Source: Yeguia hominis (lineage in GTDB: Bacteria; Bacillota; Clostridia; Oscillospirales; Acutalibacteraceae). From it: a stretch of 64,000 nucleotides of DNA. Made by a program: the position numbers and the translations under genes. Below, piece by piece: positions 50,276-59,570 of this stretch. Position 1 is the first letter of the stretch, and every line of letters begins with the position of its first letter. Under the pieces are notes generated by a model, which saw only the letters and a program-made list of their open reading frames with translations, searched no databases and was not told the DNA's origin. The DNA is taken from positions 1 to 64,000 of the forward strand of contig NZ_JACRSN010000017.1 of NCBI RefSeq assembly GCF_014384705.1, in the 5' to 3' direction.

Positions 50276-51103
50276 ATGTCAAATTGCAAAGTGATTGCTC
50301 TGACCAACCAGAAAGGCGGTGTTGGCAAGACCACAACAGCGGTCAATCTGGGTGTGGGTCTGGCGAAGCAAGGAAAAAGAGTGCTGTTGATTGATGCCGA
50401 TGCACAGGCAAATCTCACAATGGCTCTGGGTTACAGCCGACCAGACGATTTACCCATTACGCTCTCCACAATAATGCAGAACATCATAGACGATAAATCT
50501 TTTGATGTTTCGCAAGGGATTTTATCCCACAGCGAGGGCGTTGACCTGCTTCCGTCAAACATTGAGTTATCGGGCTTTGAAGTAAGGCTAATCAATGCGA
50601 TGAGCCGTGAGCGTGTTCTGAAAACCTATGTGAATGAGGTTAAGAAAAACTACGATTATGTGCTTATCGACTGTATGCCGAGCTTGGGGATGATAACCAT
50701 TAACGCTCTGGCGGCGGCTGACAGCGTGGTTATCCCAACACAGCCCCACTATCTTTCTGCAAAAGGCTTAGAGCTGTTGCTTCGCTCCGTGTCAATGGTC
50801 AAGCGGCAAATCAATCCCAAACTCAGAATTGACGGTATCTTAATGACAATGGTTATGCCCCGTACCAACATTTCAAAAGAAATTACGGCGACGGTCAAGA
50901 GCGCCTACGGTCAGAAAATCAAGGTGTTTGACACCGAGATACCTCATTCTATCCGTGCGGTGGAAGCAACCGCAGAGGGTAAAAGCATTTTCGCCTACGA
51001 CAAAGGCGGCAAGGTTGCCGCAGCGTATGAACAGTTCTCAAAGGAGGTGGCAGAGCTTGGCGAGAAACAGAGAAACCAAAATCGAGCTGACCGCTTACGA
51101 TGA
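50276..51103 (+). CDS. parA: ParA-family partition ATPase
   Basis: A 275-residue deviant Walker ATPase starting MSNCKVIALTNQKGGVGKTT, with the KGGVGKTT P-loop, Walker A' region LIDADAQANLTMALG, and Walker B YVLIDCMPSLGMIT. Such proteins partition plasmids and circular ICE forms. ATG at 50276 is preceded by AAAGGAGG. It overlaps parB by 47 bases. It probably stabilises the excised element. Confidence 0.95.
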   Translation: MSNCKVIALTNQKGGVGKTTTAVNLGVGLAKQGKRVLLIDADAQANLTMALGYSRPDDLPITLSTIMQNIIDDKSFDVSQGILSHSEGVDLLPSNIELSGFEVRLINAMSRERVLKTYVNEVKKNYDYVLIDCMPSLGMITINALAAADSVVIPTQPHYLSAKGLELLLRSVSMVKRQINPKLRIDGILMTMVMPRTNISKEITATVKSAYGQKIKVFDTEIPHSIRAVEATAEGKSIFAYDKGGKVAAAYEQFSKEVAELGEKQRNQNRADRLR

Positions 51104-51992
51104 CCTGTTCCAGACAGACGAAAGCCGTGCGGAAGCAGCTTTAAGCAAGATACGGGATATTCCCCTGTCGGAGATTGATGAGTTTCCAGACCACCCGTTC
51201 AAGGTTTTAATGGACGAGGATATGGAGCAGCTTGTCGAGAGCATTAAGCGGAACGGCGTGATGACTCCTGCGACCGTGCGTTTGAAAGAGAACGGGCGGT
51301 ATGAGCTTATCAGCGGTCACAGGCGCAAAAAGGCATGTGAACTTGCGGGACTTGAAACCCTTAAATGCGAGGTAAAAGACCTTACCCGTGATGAAGCCAT
51401 TATCATTATGGTGGAAAGCAATCTGCAAAGGTCTGTCATTCTGCCGAGTGAAAAAGCCTTTGCTTATAAAATGCGGCTTGAAGCAATGGACAGACAAGGA
51501 AAACGCAATGATTTAACTTCGACACCATTGGTGTCGAAGTCAAGGTCTAACGAAGAACTTGCCGACAAAGTTGGCGAAAGTCGTGAGCAAATACGCCGTT
51601 TTATCCGCTTGACCGAGCTTGTACCCGAAATTCTCCAGATGGTAGATGAAAAGCAGATTGCTTTCCGTCCTGCGGTGGAGATTTCCTATCTTGCCGAGGA
51701 GCAGCAATACACCTTGCTTGAAGCGATGAGCTATAACGACGCTACTCCCTCATTGGCGCAGGCTATCAAAATGAAAAAGTTTAACCAAGACGGAAAACTG
51801 ACGGACGAGGTTATCCAATCCATTATGGAGGAAGAAAAGCCAAACCAAAAGGAAAAGCCTGTTTTCCGTGATGAACGGATAACCAAGCTCATTCCGAAAA
51901 CCGTTCCCAAAGGACAGGAAGCGGATTTTGTTGTCAAAGCGTTGGAGTTTTACAACCGACACCTGCAACGGAACAAAGCGCACGAAAGATAG
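51057..51992 (+). CDS. parB: ParB-family DNA-binding protein
   Basis: The predicted start is TTG at 51057, 9 bases after AAGGAGG, giving ARNRETKIELTAYDDLFQ. The ParB/Srx N-terminal domain (GHRRKKACELAGLETL, the RRKKA box) is followed by a HTH region (NEELADKVGESREQIRRFIRL) and a C-terminal part with a Lys/Glu-rich segment. The frame overlaps the 3' end of parA by 47 bases, so it is translated with it. Residues DLTSTPLVSKSRS in the linker are variable between family members. It likely binds parS sites on the ICE, not identified here. Confidence 0.93.
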   Translation: MARNRETKIELTAYDDLFQTDESRAEAALSKIRDIPLSEIDEFPDHPFKVLMDEDMEQLVESIKRNGVMTPATVRLKENGRYELISGHRRKKACELAGLETLKCEVKDLTRDEAIIIMVESNLQRSVILPSEKAFAYKMRLEAMDRQGKRNDLTSTPLVSKSRSNEELADKVGESREQIRRFIRLTELVPEILQMVDEKQIAFRPAVEISYLAEEQQYTLLEAMSYNDATPSLAQAIKMKKFNQDGKLTDEVIQSIMEEEKPNQKEKPVFRDERITKLIPKTVPKGQEADFVVKALEFYNRHLQRNKAHER

Positions 51993-52184
51993 CCGCACAC
52001 CGAGGGCAAGGTCTGCCTGTTTGCGTGAATAGCCGCATTTTGCGCTTCCCCCTCTCCACACCTCACCCCCTAACTACTGCCAAGACTATCCGAGAAAAGA
52101 ATAGCTGCAATATCTCGCAAATCGGTTTGTACCTTTGAGAGCTTCCGCTGTTTTTCATATAATGAAGCCGTAAAGGAGGTCGAA

Positions 52185-52859
52185 ATGATGAGAAAATCAA
52201 TATTTGCAGCGCTTCTTGTGCTGATAATGCTGCTTGGCGGCTGCTCCGATGTTTCAACAGCCCCCACCCGAAATGATGAAAGTGAGCTTGTGACGGAAAC
52301 CGAAGCTGCTGCCAAAGCCGAAAGCACCAAGAGCATTTATTCCTCGGAGAGTAATGAGAGCAAAGTTCCAGAAGCGGTTGCGGCGCTTGAAACTGCCGCA
52401 GAGGTAACGGAGCGTGAGCCTGTTCAGAGCGAAACGGTAAGGCAAACCGAGCCTGTCAAGCAGAGTGAAGCGGAAACACCTGCAACAAAACCCACTACGG
52501 AAAATAATAATCCGCCGCCTGCGGAAACACCGACACAAACCGCTTCCGAAAATACAAAGACAGCCTATGATTTTGAGTTCGATATGGAAGCGATAAAGGC
52601 GGATTGTATCAGTATCGGGCAGTCAATGGGGCTTCGTTTGGATACCTCTCTCACTCCGAGCAACGCAAGCTGGTGGAACCCCGTAACAGCATCACGGAGC
52701 AATCAAGGCGAAGCCTTAAAGCAGAGTCTTGAAGGCTATATCAAGTTTCATACCGCTGAAAATCTCAGCGCATACGGAATTGATGAAATCTCAGATTTTA
52801 ATATCTGCTGCGAAGCAAAAGGAAACGGCGAATATCTGATTTACTTCCTTTTTGCATAA
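52185..52859 (+). CDS. ICE-encoded lipoprotein
   Basis: The N-terminus MMRKSIFAALLVLIMLLGGC is a lipobox signal with Cys 20. It is followed by a long Glu/Thr/Ala/Pro-rich spacer (22-125) and a C-terminal domain of about 90 residues (MEAIKADCISIGQSMGLRLD) without a recognised fold. It is anchored outside the membrane. AAAGGAGG precedes the start, and the second ATG at 52188 is also possible. It sits between parB and the adhesin; a role in conjugation or exclusion is possible but unproven. Confidence 0.8.
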   Translation: MMRKSIFAALLVLIMLLGGCSDVSTAPTRNDESELVTETEAAAKAESTKSIYSSESNESKVPEAVAALETAAEVTEREPVQSETVRQTEPVKQSEAETPATKPTTENNNPPPAETPTQTASENTKTAYDFEFDMEAIKADCISIGQSMGLRLDTSLTPSNASWWNPVTASRSNQGEALKQSLEGYIKFHTAENLSAYGIDEISDFNICCEAKGNGEYLIYFLFA

Positions 52860-52876
52860 GCGGCAGCAAGGCTTAT

Positions 52877-52908
52877 CCCTCTGTTTCAAAAACAGGGGGA
52901 TTTTTTAT
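52877..52908 (+). terminator. Terminator after the lipoprotein gene
   Basis: CCCTCTGTTT and AAACAGGGGG form a stem with a 3-base loop followed by ATTTTTTAT, ending the parAB-lipoprotein transcript. Confidence 0.88.
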
Positions 52909-52941
52909 ACCCAAAATCAAGAAAGGACGGTTTAACAGTCT

Positions 52942-55900
52942 ATGAAAACAAAGTTTAAGAAGAACGGAAGGCGGCTTCTGGCAGCTATCCTCTGCCTTGT
53001 TATGGCGGTTATGGCATTGCCGATGTCCGCCTTTGCGTGGACGAGCGAGGAAGGCGTTAGCTGCACTTCCTCATTTGGGGACTACTATGTCGGCTCTGAC
53101 GGAGGATACTACCGCAGCAAATCCTCTTATTCGTTCATCGTGTACGACAGCGACGGCAACACCTCTGTAAGAACAATCAGCGCAGGCAACGCCAAGCGTA
53201 AATACTTGATGACCGACGGCAGCGGAACGCACCAAGTTTACTGCGTAGAGTCTGGTATTGACTTTAATACGGGAAACAGCTATGTATCCCAGAACGGCAA
53301 AAACAGCTCTTATTTCCGTAAGCTGCCTACCGAAGCACAGTTCGGCGTGATGATGGCTCTGATGTACGGTTGGCACGAGGGAAAATCCTCGCCCGTTGCA
53401 GGCACGAACACAGATGATTATGCGTTTGCGACCCAAACGATTATCTGGGAATATCAGCAGCAGCTCCGCACAAGCCCGTCCGACCTGCACAGCGCAAACG
53501 GCATTGATGCGGACACTTACTGCTATTCCCTAAAGGGCAGACCTGCCGAGAAGTGTTATGACTGGATTTTGTCGCAGATGGCAAGCCACTATACCATTCC
53601 GAGCTTTGCCGCAAGAAATCAGAACAAGGCAGACACCTATACGCTCAAATATAATCCCGACAAGCAGAATTACAGCTTGACCCTTACCGACACAAACAAC
53701 ACCCTCGCCAATCTAAGCCTTTCGGCAAGCGGCATTAAGGTATCCAGAAGCGGAAATCAGTACACCTTTACAAGCGACAATATGATTACCTCGCCGATTA
53801 CGGTATCCGCACAGAAAGCCGTCAATCTGGATTGCGACGAAATGCTTATCTGGGGCTGCGTAGGCAAGCAAACAATGGTTTCGGGAGCTTCCGACCCTGT
53901 ATATTTCTATTTCAAGCTTGATACCGAAACCTACGGAACGGGTCTTATCAAAAAGACCTCGGAGGACGGTGTTGTATCTGGCATCAAATTCAACATTTCT
54001 GGCAACGGCGTAAATCAAACCGTCGTGACCAAAGCAGACGGCACGGTAGATATTTCTTTGATGCCGGGGGTCTACACCGTCACAGAACAGCCGATTGACC
54101 GATATGAGCCGCAGAGCGTTCAGAGAATTACTATCGTAAGCGGTCACACCTCTACCGTGACCTTCAGCAATACGCTGAAGCGTGGCAGTCTGGAGATTAT
54201 CAAAAGCTCCGAGGACGATATGGTGGAAGGCGTGAAATTCCATCTTTACGGCACATCTTTAAGCGGTCTGCCCGTTGATGAATACGCCGTGACCGACGCA
54301 AACGGTGTTGCACGGTTTGAAAATGTGCTTATCAGCGGCGCTGACCCCTACACCGTAGAGGAAATTGACACGGCGGTGCGCTATGTCATTCCCGCTTCTC
54401 AGACAGCGCCTATCGAATGGGAAAAGGTAACGAGCCGCAGCTTTACAAACATTCTCAAAAAATTCAATGTGACCGTAACGAAATCCGATGCGGAGATGGG
54501 TACGGCACAGGGCGACGCTTCTCTTGCAGGTGCAGTCTACGGCATTTATAAGGACGAAGAACTCATTGACACCTACACCACCGATAAAAACGGTCAGTTT
54601 ACAACGAAATATTATGTGTGCGGCAACGATTGGACTGTCCGAGAACTCAGCCCGTCCGAGGGATATTTGCTCGACAGAACAATCCACAAGGTCGGCGCAG
54701 AGCCAGAGCTTTACACCGTGGAGTTTAACTCTACCGCAAATGATGTGACCGAGCAGGTCATCAAGGGCAATATCGCCATTATCAAGCATACCGACAACGG
54801 CGAAACGCAGATTGAAACGCCCGAAACAGGCGCAGCCTTTGAAGTATTCCGCAAGGCGGCAGGCAGCTTTGACGCCGCAAAGGAAACCGAGCGAGATATT
54901 CTCACTTGTGATGAAAACGGCTTTGCCCAGACAAAGGATATGCCTTACGGTATCTACACCGTTCGCCAGACCTCTGGTTGGGAGGGGCGTGAGCTGATGA
55001 AGCCTTTTGATGTGTTTATCAGCAAAGACGGTCAGACCTACCGCTATCTTATCAACAACGCAAACTTTGAAAGCTATATCAAGGTCGTGAAGAAAGATGC
55101 GGAAACGGGCAACACCATTCCGTATGCAGGCGCAGGCTTCCAGATTTACGACCCGAACGGAAACCTTGTGACAATGACCTTCACCTATCCCGAAGTGACG
55201 ACCATTGATACCTTTTATACCACAGCCGATGGCGAGCTTATTACGCCGCAGACCTTGGAATATGGCAAGGGCTATTCTCTGGTTGAGGTACAAGCGCCGT
55301 ATGGCTATGTGCTAAACTCCGAGCCTGTCTATTTTGATGTGATGCAGGAGAACTCCGAGGTTGACAGCGGCATTACCGTCATTGAGGTGGTACGTTCCAA
55401 TATGGCACAGAAAGGCACTATTACCGTATCCAAATCGGACGAAGTGTTCAGCTCCGTCAATGAAGCAGGCGGCTTGTATCAGCCCGTCTATGCGGTGCGT
55501 GGGCTTGAGGGCGCAGTCTATGAGATTACCGCCGCCGAGGATATTTACACTCTGGACGGTACGCTCAGAGCGTCTAAGGGCGAAGTGGTCGATACCGTTA
55601 CCACAGGTGCAGACGGCACGGCGGTAAGCAAGGAACTCTATCTCGGAAAATACGAGGTCAAGGAAATCACAGCACCGTTTGGAATGGTGCTGAACGAGGA
55701 AATTCACGCCGTTGAGCTTGTATATGCGGGTCAGAATGTCGCTGTTACCGAAACCGCCGCTTCTTTCTATAACGAAAGGCAGCGTGTAGAAATCGACCTT
55801 ATCAAGCGCCTTATGACGGACGAAGCCTACGGCATCGGCAAGAACGGCGAAATCTTTGATGTGACCTTTGGCTTGTATGCGGAAAAGGAACTGACTGCGG

Positions 55901-57144
55901 CAGACGGCACGGTTATCCCTGCCGACGGGCTGATTGAGATTATCTCTCTTGACGGGAACGGAAGCGGTAAGGTCAAAACAGACCTGCCTATCGGAAGCTA
56001 CTATGTAAAAGAGCTTGCGACCAATTTCGCATATATCTTGAACGGGCAGAAATATTCCGTTGCTTTCGAGTATGCGGGACAGGAAACGGCTACCGTTCAC
56101 ATCACAGCTAACGACGGCGAAGCCATTGAGAACGACATCATTTACGGCTCAGTAAGCGGTAAGAAATCCGATGAGGACGGAAATGCTCTCGGCGGTGCGG
56201 TTATCGGCATTTTCAAGACAGGCACAGAAAAATTCACAACCGAAAACGCTATCCAGACTACCGTTACGGCTGCTGACGGTAGCTTTTCTTTTGAAAAAGT
56301 GCCGTATGGAACTTGGGTAATCCGTGAAATCGAAAGCCCGACAGGTTTTGTACTCTCCGAGGAAGAAATCACGGTCGCAATCGGTGCGGTTGATGAGGTC
56401 GTGGAAATCGAGCTTGTCAACTACTTCATTAAGGGCAATATCGAATTGACTAAGGTTGATAAGGACTACCCCGATAACAAGCTCACAGGTGCAGAGTTTG
56501 AGGTCTATGCCGATACCAACGGTGACGGCAAGCTGGACAACGGCGACAAACTGCTCGGAACGATGACCGAGCTTGACGACGGCGTTTATCAGATGAAGGA
56601 GCTTCGCTACGGAAAGTACCTTGTCCGTGAGAAAACTGCTCCGACAGGCTTTGAGCTTGACGAGAATGTGTATTCCGTATCCATCGAGGAAAACGGCAAG
56701 ACCTATATCGTTGAAAACGAGGCAGGCGTGGGCTTTGTCAATGCGGCGCAGAAAGGCTCTCTTAAAATCGTAAAGACTTCCTCTGACGGTAAAGTTGAGG
56801 GCTTCTCATTCCGTGTGACGGGTGCTGACGGCTATGACCAGACCTTTAAGACCGACAAAAACGGCGAGATTTTTATTGAGGGTCTGCGAATTGGCGAATA
56901 CACCGTATCCGAGGTAAACGACAGCGTTTCCGCAGAATATATCCTGCCTGCCGACAAGCAGGCTGCGGTCAAAGTCGGTGCTACCACTATCGTTGAGATG
57001 CACAACGAGCTTCGGGACACCCCGAAAACGGGCGATGACTTTAATATTGCTTTGTGGGTAAGCCTTGCGGCTGCTTCCGTTCTGGGCGCAGGCGTTCTCG
57101 GCTTCGTAGGCTTTAAGAAAAAGAAAAAGAAAAAGGAGGACTGA
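52942..57144 (+). CDS. Large thioester-domain SpaA-type surface adhesin, sortase-anchored
   Basis: The 1400-residue cell-surface protein starts with a Sec signal (LLAAILCLVMAVMALPMSAFA, cleavage near 32). A thioester domain follows, with Cys101 in YCVESGIDF and Gln165 in FATQTIIWE as the expected thioester pair. About ten Cna-B/SpaA-like repeats follow (for example KTSEDGVVSGIKFNISG, KSSEDDMVEGVKFHLYG, KHTDNGETQIETPETGAAFE and KVDKDYPDNKLTGAEFEVY). The C-terminus is DTPKTGDDF, a hydrophobic helix and KKKKKKKED, a sortase signal with TPKTG in place of LPXTG. It likely mediates covalent host or donor-recipient contact. Confidence 0.95.
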   Translation: MKTKFKKNGRRLLAAILCLVMAVMALPMSAFAWTSEEGVSCTSSFGDYYVGSDGGYYRSKSSYSFIVYDSDGNTSVRTISAGNAKRKYLMTDGSGTHQVYCVESGIDFNTGNSYVSQNGKNSSYFRKLPTEAQFGVMMALMYGWHEGKSSPVAGTNTDDYAFATQTIIWEYQQQLRTSPSDLHSANGIDADTYCYSLKGRPAEKCYDWILSQMASHYTIPSFAARNQNKADTYTLKYNPDKQNYSLTLTDTNNTLANLSLSASGIKVSRSGNQYTFTSDNMITSPITVSAQKAVNLDCDEMLIWGCVGKQTMVSGASDPVYFYFKLDTETYGTGLIKKTSEDGVVSGIKFNISGNGVNQTVVTKADGTVDISLMPGVYTVTEQPIDRYEPQSVQRITIVSGHTSTVTFSNTLKRGSLEIIKSSEDDMVEGVKFHLYGTSLSGLPVDEYAVTDANGVARFENVLISGADPYTVEEIDTAVRYVIPASQTAPIEWEKVTSRSFTNILKKFNVTVTKSDAEMGTAQGDASLAGAVYGIYKDEELIDTYTTDKNGQFTTKYYVCGNDWTVRELSPSEGYLLDRTIHKVGAEPELYTVEFNSTANDVTEQVIKGNIAIIKHTDNGETQIETPETGAAFEVFRKAAGSFDAAKETERDILTCDENGFAQTKDMPYGIYTVRQTSGWEGRELMKPFDVFISKDGQTYRYLINNANFESYIKVVKKDAETGNTIPYAGAGFQIYDPNGNLVTMTFTYPEVTTIDTFYTTADGELITPQTLEYGKGYSLVEVQAPYGYVLNSEPVYFDVMQENSEVDSGITVIEVVRSNMAQKGTITVSKSDEVFSSVNEAGGLYQPVYAVRGLEGAVYEITAAEDIYTLDGTLRASKGEVVDTVTTGADGTAVSKELYLGKYEVKEITAPFGMVLNEEIHAVELVYAGQNVAVTETAASFYNERQRVEIDLIKRLMTDEAYGIGKNGEIFDVTFGLYAEKELTAADGTVIPADGLIEIISLDGNGSGKVKTDLPIGSYYVKELATNFAYILNGQKYSVAFEYAGQETATVHITANDGEAIENDIIYGSVSGKKSDEDGNALGGAVIGIFKTGTEKFTTENAIQTTVTAADGSFSFEKVPYGTWVIREIESPTGFVLSEEEITVAIGAVDEVVEIELVNYFIKGNIELTKVDKDYPDNKLTGAEFEVYADTNGDGKLDNGDKLLGTMTELDDGVYQMKELRYGKYLVREKTAPTGFELDENVYSVSIEENGKTYIVENEAGVGFVNAAQKGSLKIVKTSSDGKVEGFSFRVTGADGYDQTFKTDKNGEIFIEGLRIGEYTVSEVNDSVSAEYILPADKQAAVKVGATTIVEMHNELRDTPKTGDDFNIALWVSLAAASVLGAGVLGFVGFKKKKKKKED

Positions 57145-57147
57145 TTT

Positions 57148-57237
57148 ATGGAGGCAAAGACCATTATTGCAATCGTGCTTGTGGTGTTTATCGTAGGCGC
57201 TGCGGTATGGCTGAATATCCGTAACAGAAAGAAGTAA
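57148..57237 (+). CDS. Single-pass small membrane protein (29 aa)
   Basis: An ATG 3 bases after the adhesin stop, preceded by AAAAGGAGG, starts MEAKTIIAIVLVVFIVGAAV and ends NIRNRKK. It is one hydrophobic helix with a basic end. The RBS and the tight spacing to the adhesin argue that it is real. It is too short to be assigned to a family. Confidence 0.65.
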   Translation: MEAKTIIAIVLVVFIVGAAVWLNIRNRKK

Positions 57238-57244
57238 CAGGCGT

Positions 57245-57270
57245 GGGGCGGCTGAAAAAGCCGCCCCTTT
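57245..57270 (+). terminator. GC-rich hairpin after the adhesin transcript
   Basis: GGGGCGGCT and AGCCGCCCC form a 9-bp stem with a short A-rich loop, followed only by TTTG, so it is a weak terminator or pause site between the adhesin unit and the following small genes. Confidence 0.6.
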
Positions 57271-57291
57271 GCTGTTTATGGAGGTAAATCT

Positions 57292-57594
57292 ATGAGAAAT
57301 CTCAAAACCATTGAGGGCAAGGTCAGAGCCGTTCTGCAAAAGGACAAGGAAGCACGAAACGACGATATGCTGCTGTATTTGAAAGTCTGCAACGGCTGTC
57401 TAAAAGATACAGGGGCTATGCCCTTTGCCGAGGTAATGGCTCAGTATAAATATCTGGGACTGCCGAGCTTTGAGAGTGTCGGCAGGACACGCCGCAAATT
57501 ACAGGCACAATATCCAGAGCTTATGGGAAACGCCCGTGTAAGGCGGCTTCGTGCCGCAGGCGAAAAGGCGTATCGCAAATACGCAAAGGAATGA
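57292..57594 (+). CDS. Element protein, basic helical (100 aa)
   Basis: The 100-residue protein has a basic Lys/Arg-rich C-terminus (RTRRKLQAQYPELMGNARVRRLRAAGEKAYRKYAKE) and a helical N-terminus with YLKVCNGCLKDTG. This looks like a small nucleic-acid-binding protein; no catalytic motif is visible. A good RBS (GGAGG) precedes ATG at 57292. It begins the string of small genes upstream of the methylase/helicase. The family is not recognised. Confidence 0.75.
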   Translation: MRNLKTIEGKVRAVLQKDKEARNDDMLLYLKVCNGCLKDTGAMPFAEVMAQYKYLGLPSFESVGRTRRKLQAQYPELMGNARVRRLRAAGEKAYRKYAKE

Positions 57595-57602
57595 GGTGCA
57601 AA

Positions 57603-57872
57603 ATGGAGGAAAAACGGATAAACAGCGGTTATGAAATCATAGAAAGCCATACTATCGGGAGTAATGAGCTTGTTATCGGTCATAACGCCAAAGCCCCCAA
57701 CCCCTATGTGTGTTGGTACTGCAAAAACGGCTCGGATTATTTCTGGGGATATTACTGCAATCAGTTGTCCGAAGCAAGGAAGAAGCTGAATGAACGCTAT
57801 CGGCGGGAGTGCCGTATGCCCTACAATCAGCCCGATAGAAGCCAGAAAAGCCGTGATGACCGTGAGCGATAA
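57603..57872 (+). CDS. Element protein with YEII...IGSNELVIG pattern (89 aa)
   Basis: MEEKRINSGYEIIESHTIGSNELVIGHNAKAPNPYVCWYC is followed by a basic tail. The block Y-E-I-I-x-S-x-x-I-G-x-x-E-V-x-G recurs in the protein encoded at 58001, so the two are distant paralogues. ATG at 57603 follows GAGGTGC. Two closely spaced cysteines (VCWYC) may bind metal. Function unknown. Confidence 0.7.
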   Translation: MEEKRINSGYEIIESHTIGSNELVIGHNAKAPNPYVCWYCKNGSDYFWGYYCNQLSEARKKLNERYRRECRMPYNQPDRSQKSRDDRER

Positions 57873-58008
57873 AAAGGTATATGACTGCAAGACCTGTCCT
57901 TACCCCCGATATAAGGACGGGTCAGTTATTTTCTGCGATGTCTGTATCCAAAAGATTTTAGACGAGCAGAAAGAGAAAAAAGAACGAAAGGAGCAGCCGA
58001 ATGAGTGA
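57790..58008 (+). CDS. Small Cys-rich element protein (zinc-ribbon-like)
   Basis: The C-terminal part carries CKTCPYPRYKDG and FCDVC, a CxxC-x(15)-CxxC arrangement typical of zinc ribbons, then a Lys/Glu-rich tail. The start could be ATG at 57790, with AAGGAAG upstream (72 residues), or ATG at 57856 (50 residues). Both overlap the end of the gene encoded at 57603. The product may bind nucleic acid. Confidence 0.65.
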   Translation: MNAIGGSAVCPTISPIEARKAVMTVSDKKVYDCKTCPYPRYKDGSVIFCDVCIQKILDEQKEKKERKEQPNE

Positions 58009-58603
58009 GGAAATGAGAAAGCTCGGTGATTACGAGATTATCCAGAGCATCTATATCGGAGATAAAGAGGTCGTGTTCGGCGCAGATGAAAAAGACCCGT
58101 ATCCCTTTATGGTGTGCTGCTGCGATTACCACAACCCTCTGTCAGCGGCGTGGCCGACAGAGGGTGTGGCTTCGGACGATTATCTGGAAGCAATGCAGAT
58201 TTTTGTTGACCGAGTACAATCGCAGATTGACCGCACCAAAGAGGAGCTTGCCAAATTTCCCTTTGACAAGACCGTGTTTACAAAGGAGCATTGTATCCCC
58301 GATGACGGTATGCGTAACATTGTTGGAAAGGTCGTTGTTATCAATTCCGAGCCGAAACGCTATGAGTATCGGCATCCCGCCTATCAGCTTGTGTTGGCTG
58401 AAGGAGGAAACGGAGCTATCGGCGGCAGAGGTCGGGCGGTGTTCGGCACTTGCCTTGCCACAGGCGAACAAGCCAGATGGGAAAGGTACGATGTGCTTGG
58501 CGAAATCAAGCCCGAATGTATGCCCGATTGGGCGAAGGAAGCGCTTGCTAAAATCAAGGCGCAGGAAAAAGAGAAAAAGCAGAAAAGTCGGGAGGAACGC
58601 TGA
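58001..58603 (+). CDS. Element protein of unknown function (200 aa)
   Basis: The 200-residue cytosolic protein begins MSEEMRKLGDYEIIQSIYIG. The N-terminal block IIQSIYIGDKEVVFGADEKDPYPFMVCCCDY resembles that of the 89-residue protein upstream, and the centre contains LAEGGNGAIGGRGRAVFG. It overlaps the Cys-rich gene by 8 bases and ends two bases before the next ATG. A good RBS, AAAGGAG, is present. Family not recognised. Confidence 0.75.
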   Translation: MSEEMRKLGDYEIIQSIYIGDKEVVFGADEKDPYPFMVCCCDYHNPLSAAWPTEGVASDDYLEAMQIFVDRVQSQIDRTKEELAKFPFDKTVFTKEHCIPDDGMRNIVGKVVVINSEPKRYEYRHPAYQLVLAEGGNGAIGGRGRAVFGTCLATGEQARWERYDVLGEIKPECMPDWAKEALAKIKAQEKEKKQKSREER

Positions 58604-58604
58604 T

Positions 58605-59303
58605 ATGGAGATACGAGCTTTAACTCCTGCCGAGCAGAAATACACCTATGCTCAGAGTATGCAGCTTGAGGGACAGACCGCCAATATCGGTCATCTGCGT
58701 GGCGATTTTGACAGCTCTGGATACGGCTTTTATACCACTTGGACGGACACCCGAACACAATGGAAAACGGACGAGTTCAAGGCGGAATTTGACGAGGTTA
58801 TCAACGCTCTGCGCTCCGATAAATACGGACTGCTGAAAAGCCGTTCCGATATGAGTGCGTATGCAAGGCAGTATGCAGATAGCGCCTTTAAGGGGTGCTA
58901 TTGCACGGAATACGGTTTCCGTGTGGATACAGAAAAACACGCATATCTGCTGCGCTGCAACCCCACAAGGGGCGACTACAATTTTTATTGCTACTGCTTT
59001 GTAAAGGAATGGCTTGATAAGCACATTCAAAAAGCTGAGCAAGGTATCCGATTTATTGACCCGAACTATAAAGAGCTGTTCCGTATCCCAGACGGCGGCA
59101 GGATAATCGTAACGAACTCTTGGGGAGAAAAGCGAGAATATTCCTGCCGCTTTATAGATGAATGTCATACCGAGGTCGGCAACAATATTTTTCATATCTG
59201 CGAGTTTGCCGAGCGTATGCAGCAGAATGGAGCGACCTACGAGCCGAAACAGGCGGAGCAGCCGCCCCAGAAAGTGCCGAGGAAAAACGACTATGAACGA
59301 TAA
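58605..59303 (+). CDS. Element protein of unknown function (232 aa)
   Basis: ATG at 58605 gives MEIRALTPAEQKYTYAQSMQ, a region with GHLRGDFDSSGYGFYTTW, several aromatic-rich strands (YNFYCYCFVKEW) and a Pro/Gln-rich C-terminus. Clostridial conjugative elements usually carry a gene of this kind just before the methylase/helicase, but its role is not known. It is separated by 14 bases from the next small gene. Confidence 0.78.
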   Translation: MEIRALTPAEQKYTYAQSMQLEGQTANIGHLRGDFDSSGYGFYTTWTDTRTQWKTDEFKAEFDEVINALRSDKYGLLKSRSDMSAYARQYADSAFKGCYCTEYGFRVDTEKHAYLLRCNPTRGDYNFYCYCFVKEWLDKHIQKAEQGIRFIDPNYKELFRIPDGGRIIVTNSWGEKREYSCRFIDECHTEVGNNIFHICEFAERMQQNGATYEPKQAEQPPQKVPRKNDYER

Positions 59304-59317
59304 AGGAGGATTGCGAT

Positions 59318-59527
59318 ATGGCTGTTAATCAGAAAGCCGTCAAGGTCTTGAACAAGGTTTTGGAAGCAGGCTTTACCGATGAAAAAGCAATTTCCGCTAT
59401 GACTATGGACGATATTCTCTCTATGCAGGGTATCACGGTTGCGGACATTGCCATTATCAATGACCTGCAAAAGAGCATTAAAGCAAGCAAGGTCATTTCC
59501 TTTCTCGGCGGTGCTGCCGATGAGTAA
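59318..59527 (+). CDS. Small helical element protein (69 aa)
   Basis: MAVNQKAVKVLNKVLEAGFT is followed by DEKAISAMTMDDILSMQGITVADIAIIND, a compact predicted helical domain with a good RBS (AAAGGAGG). It is placed directly upstream of the methylase/helicase gene, so it may be a partner of that protein. Function not known. Confidence 0.8.
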   Translation: MAVNQKAVKVLNKVLEAGFTDEKAISAMTMDDILSMQGITVADIAIINDLQKSIKASKVISFLGGAADE

Positions 59528-59570
59528 GAAAGACCGAATAAGGAAAACGAAATAAGGAGGTGCAAATTCA

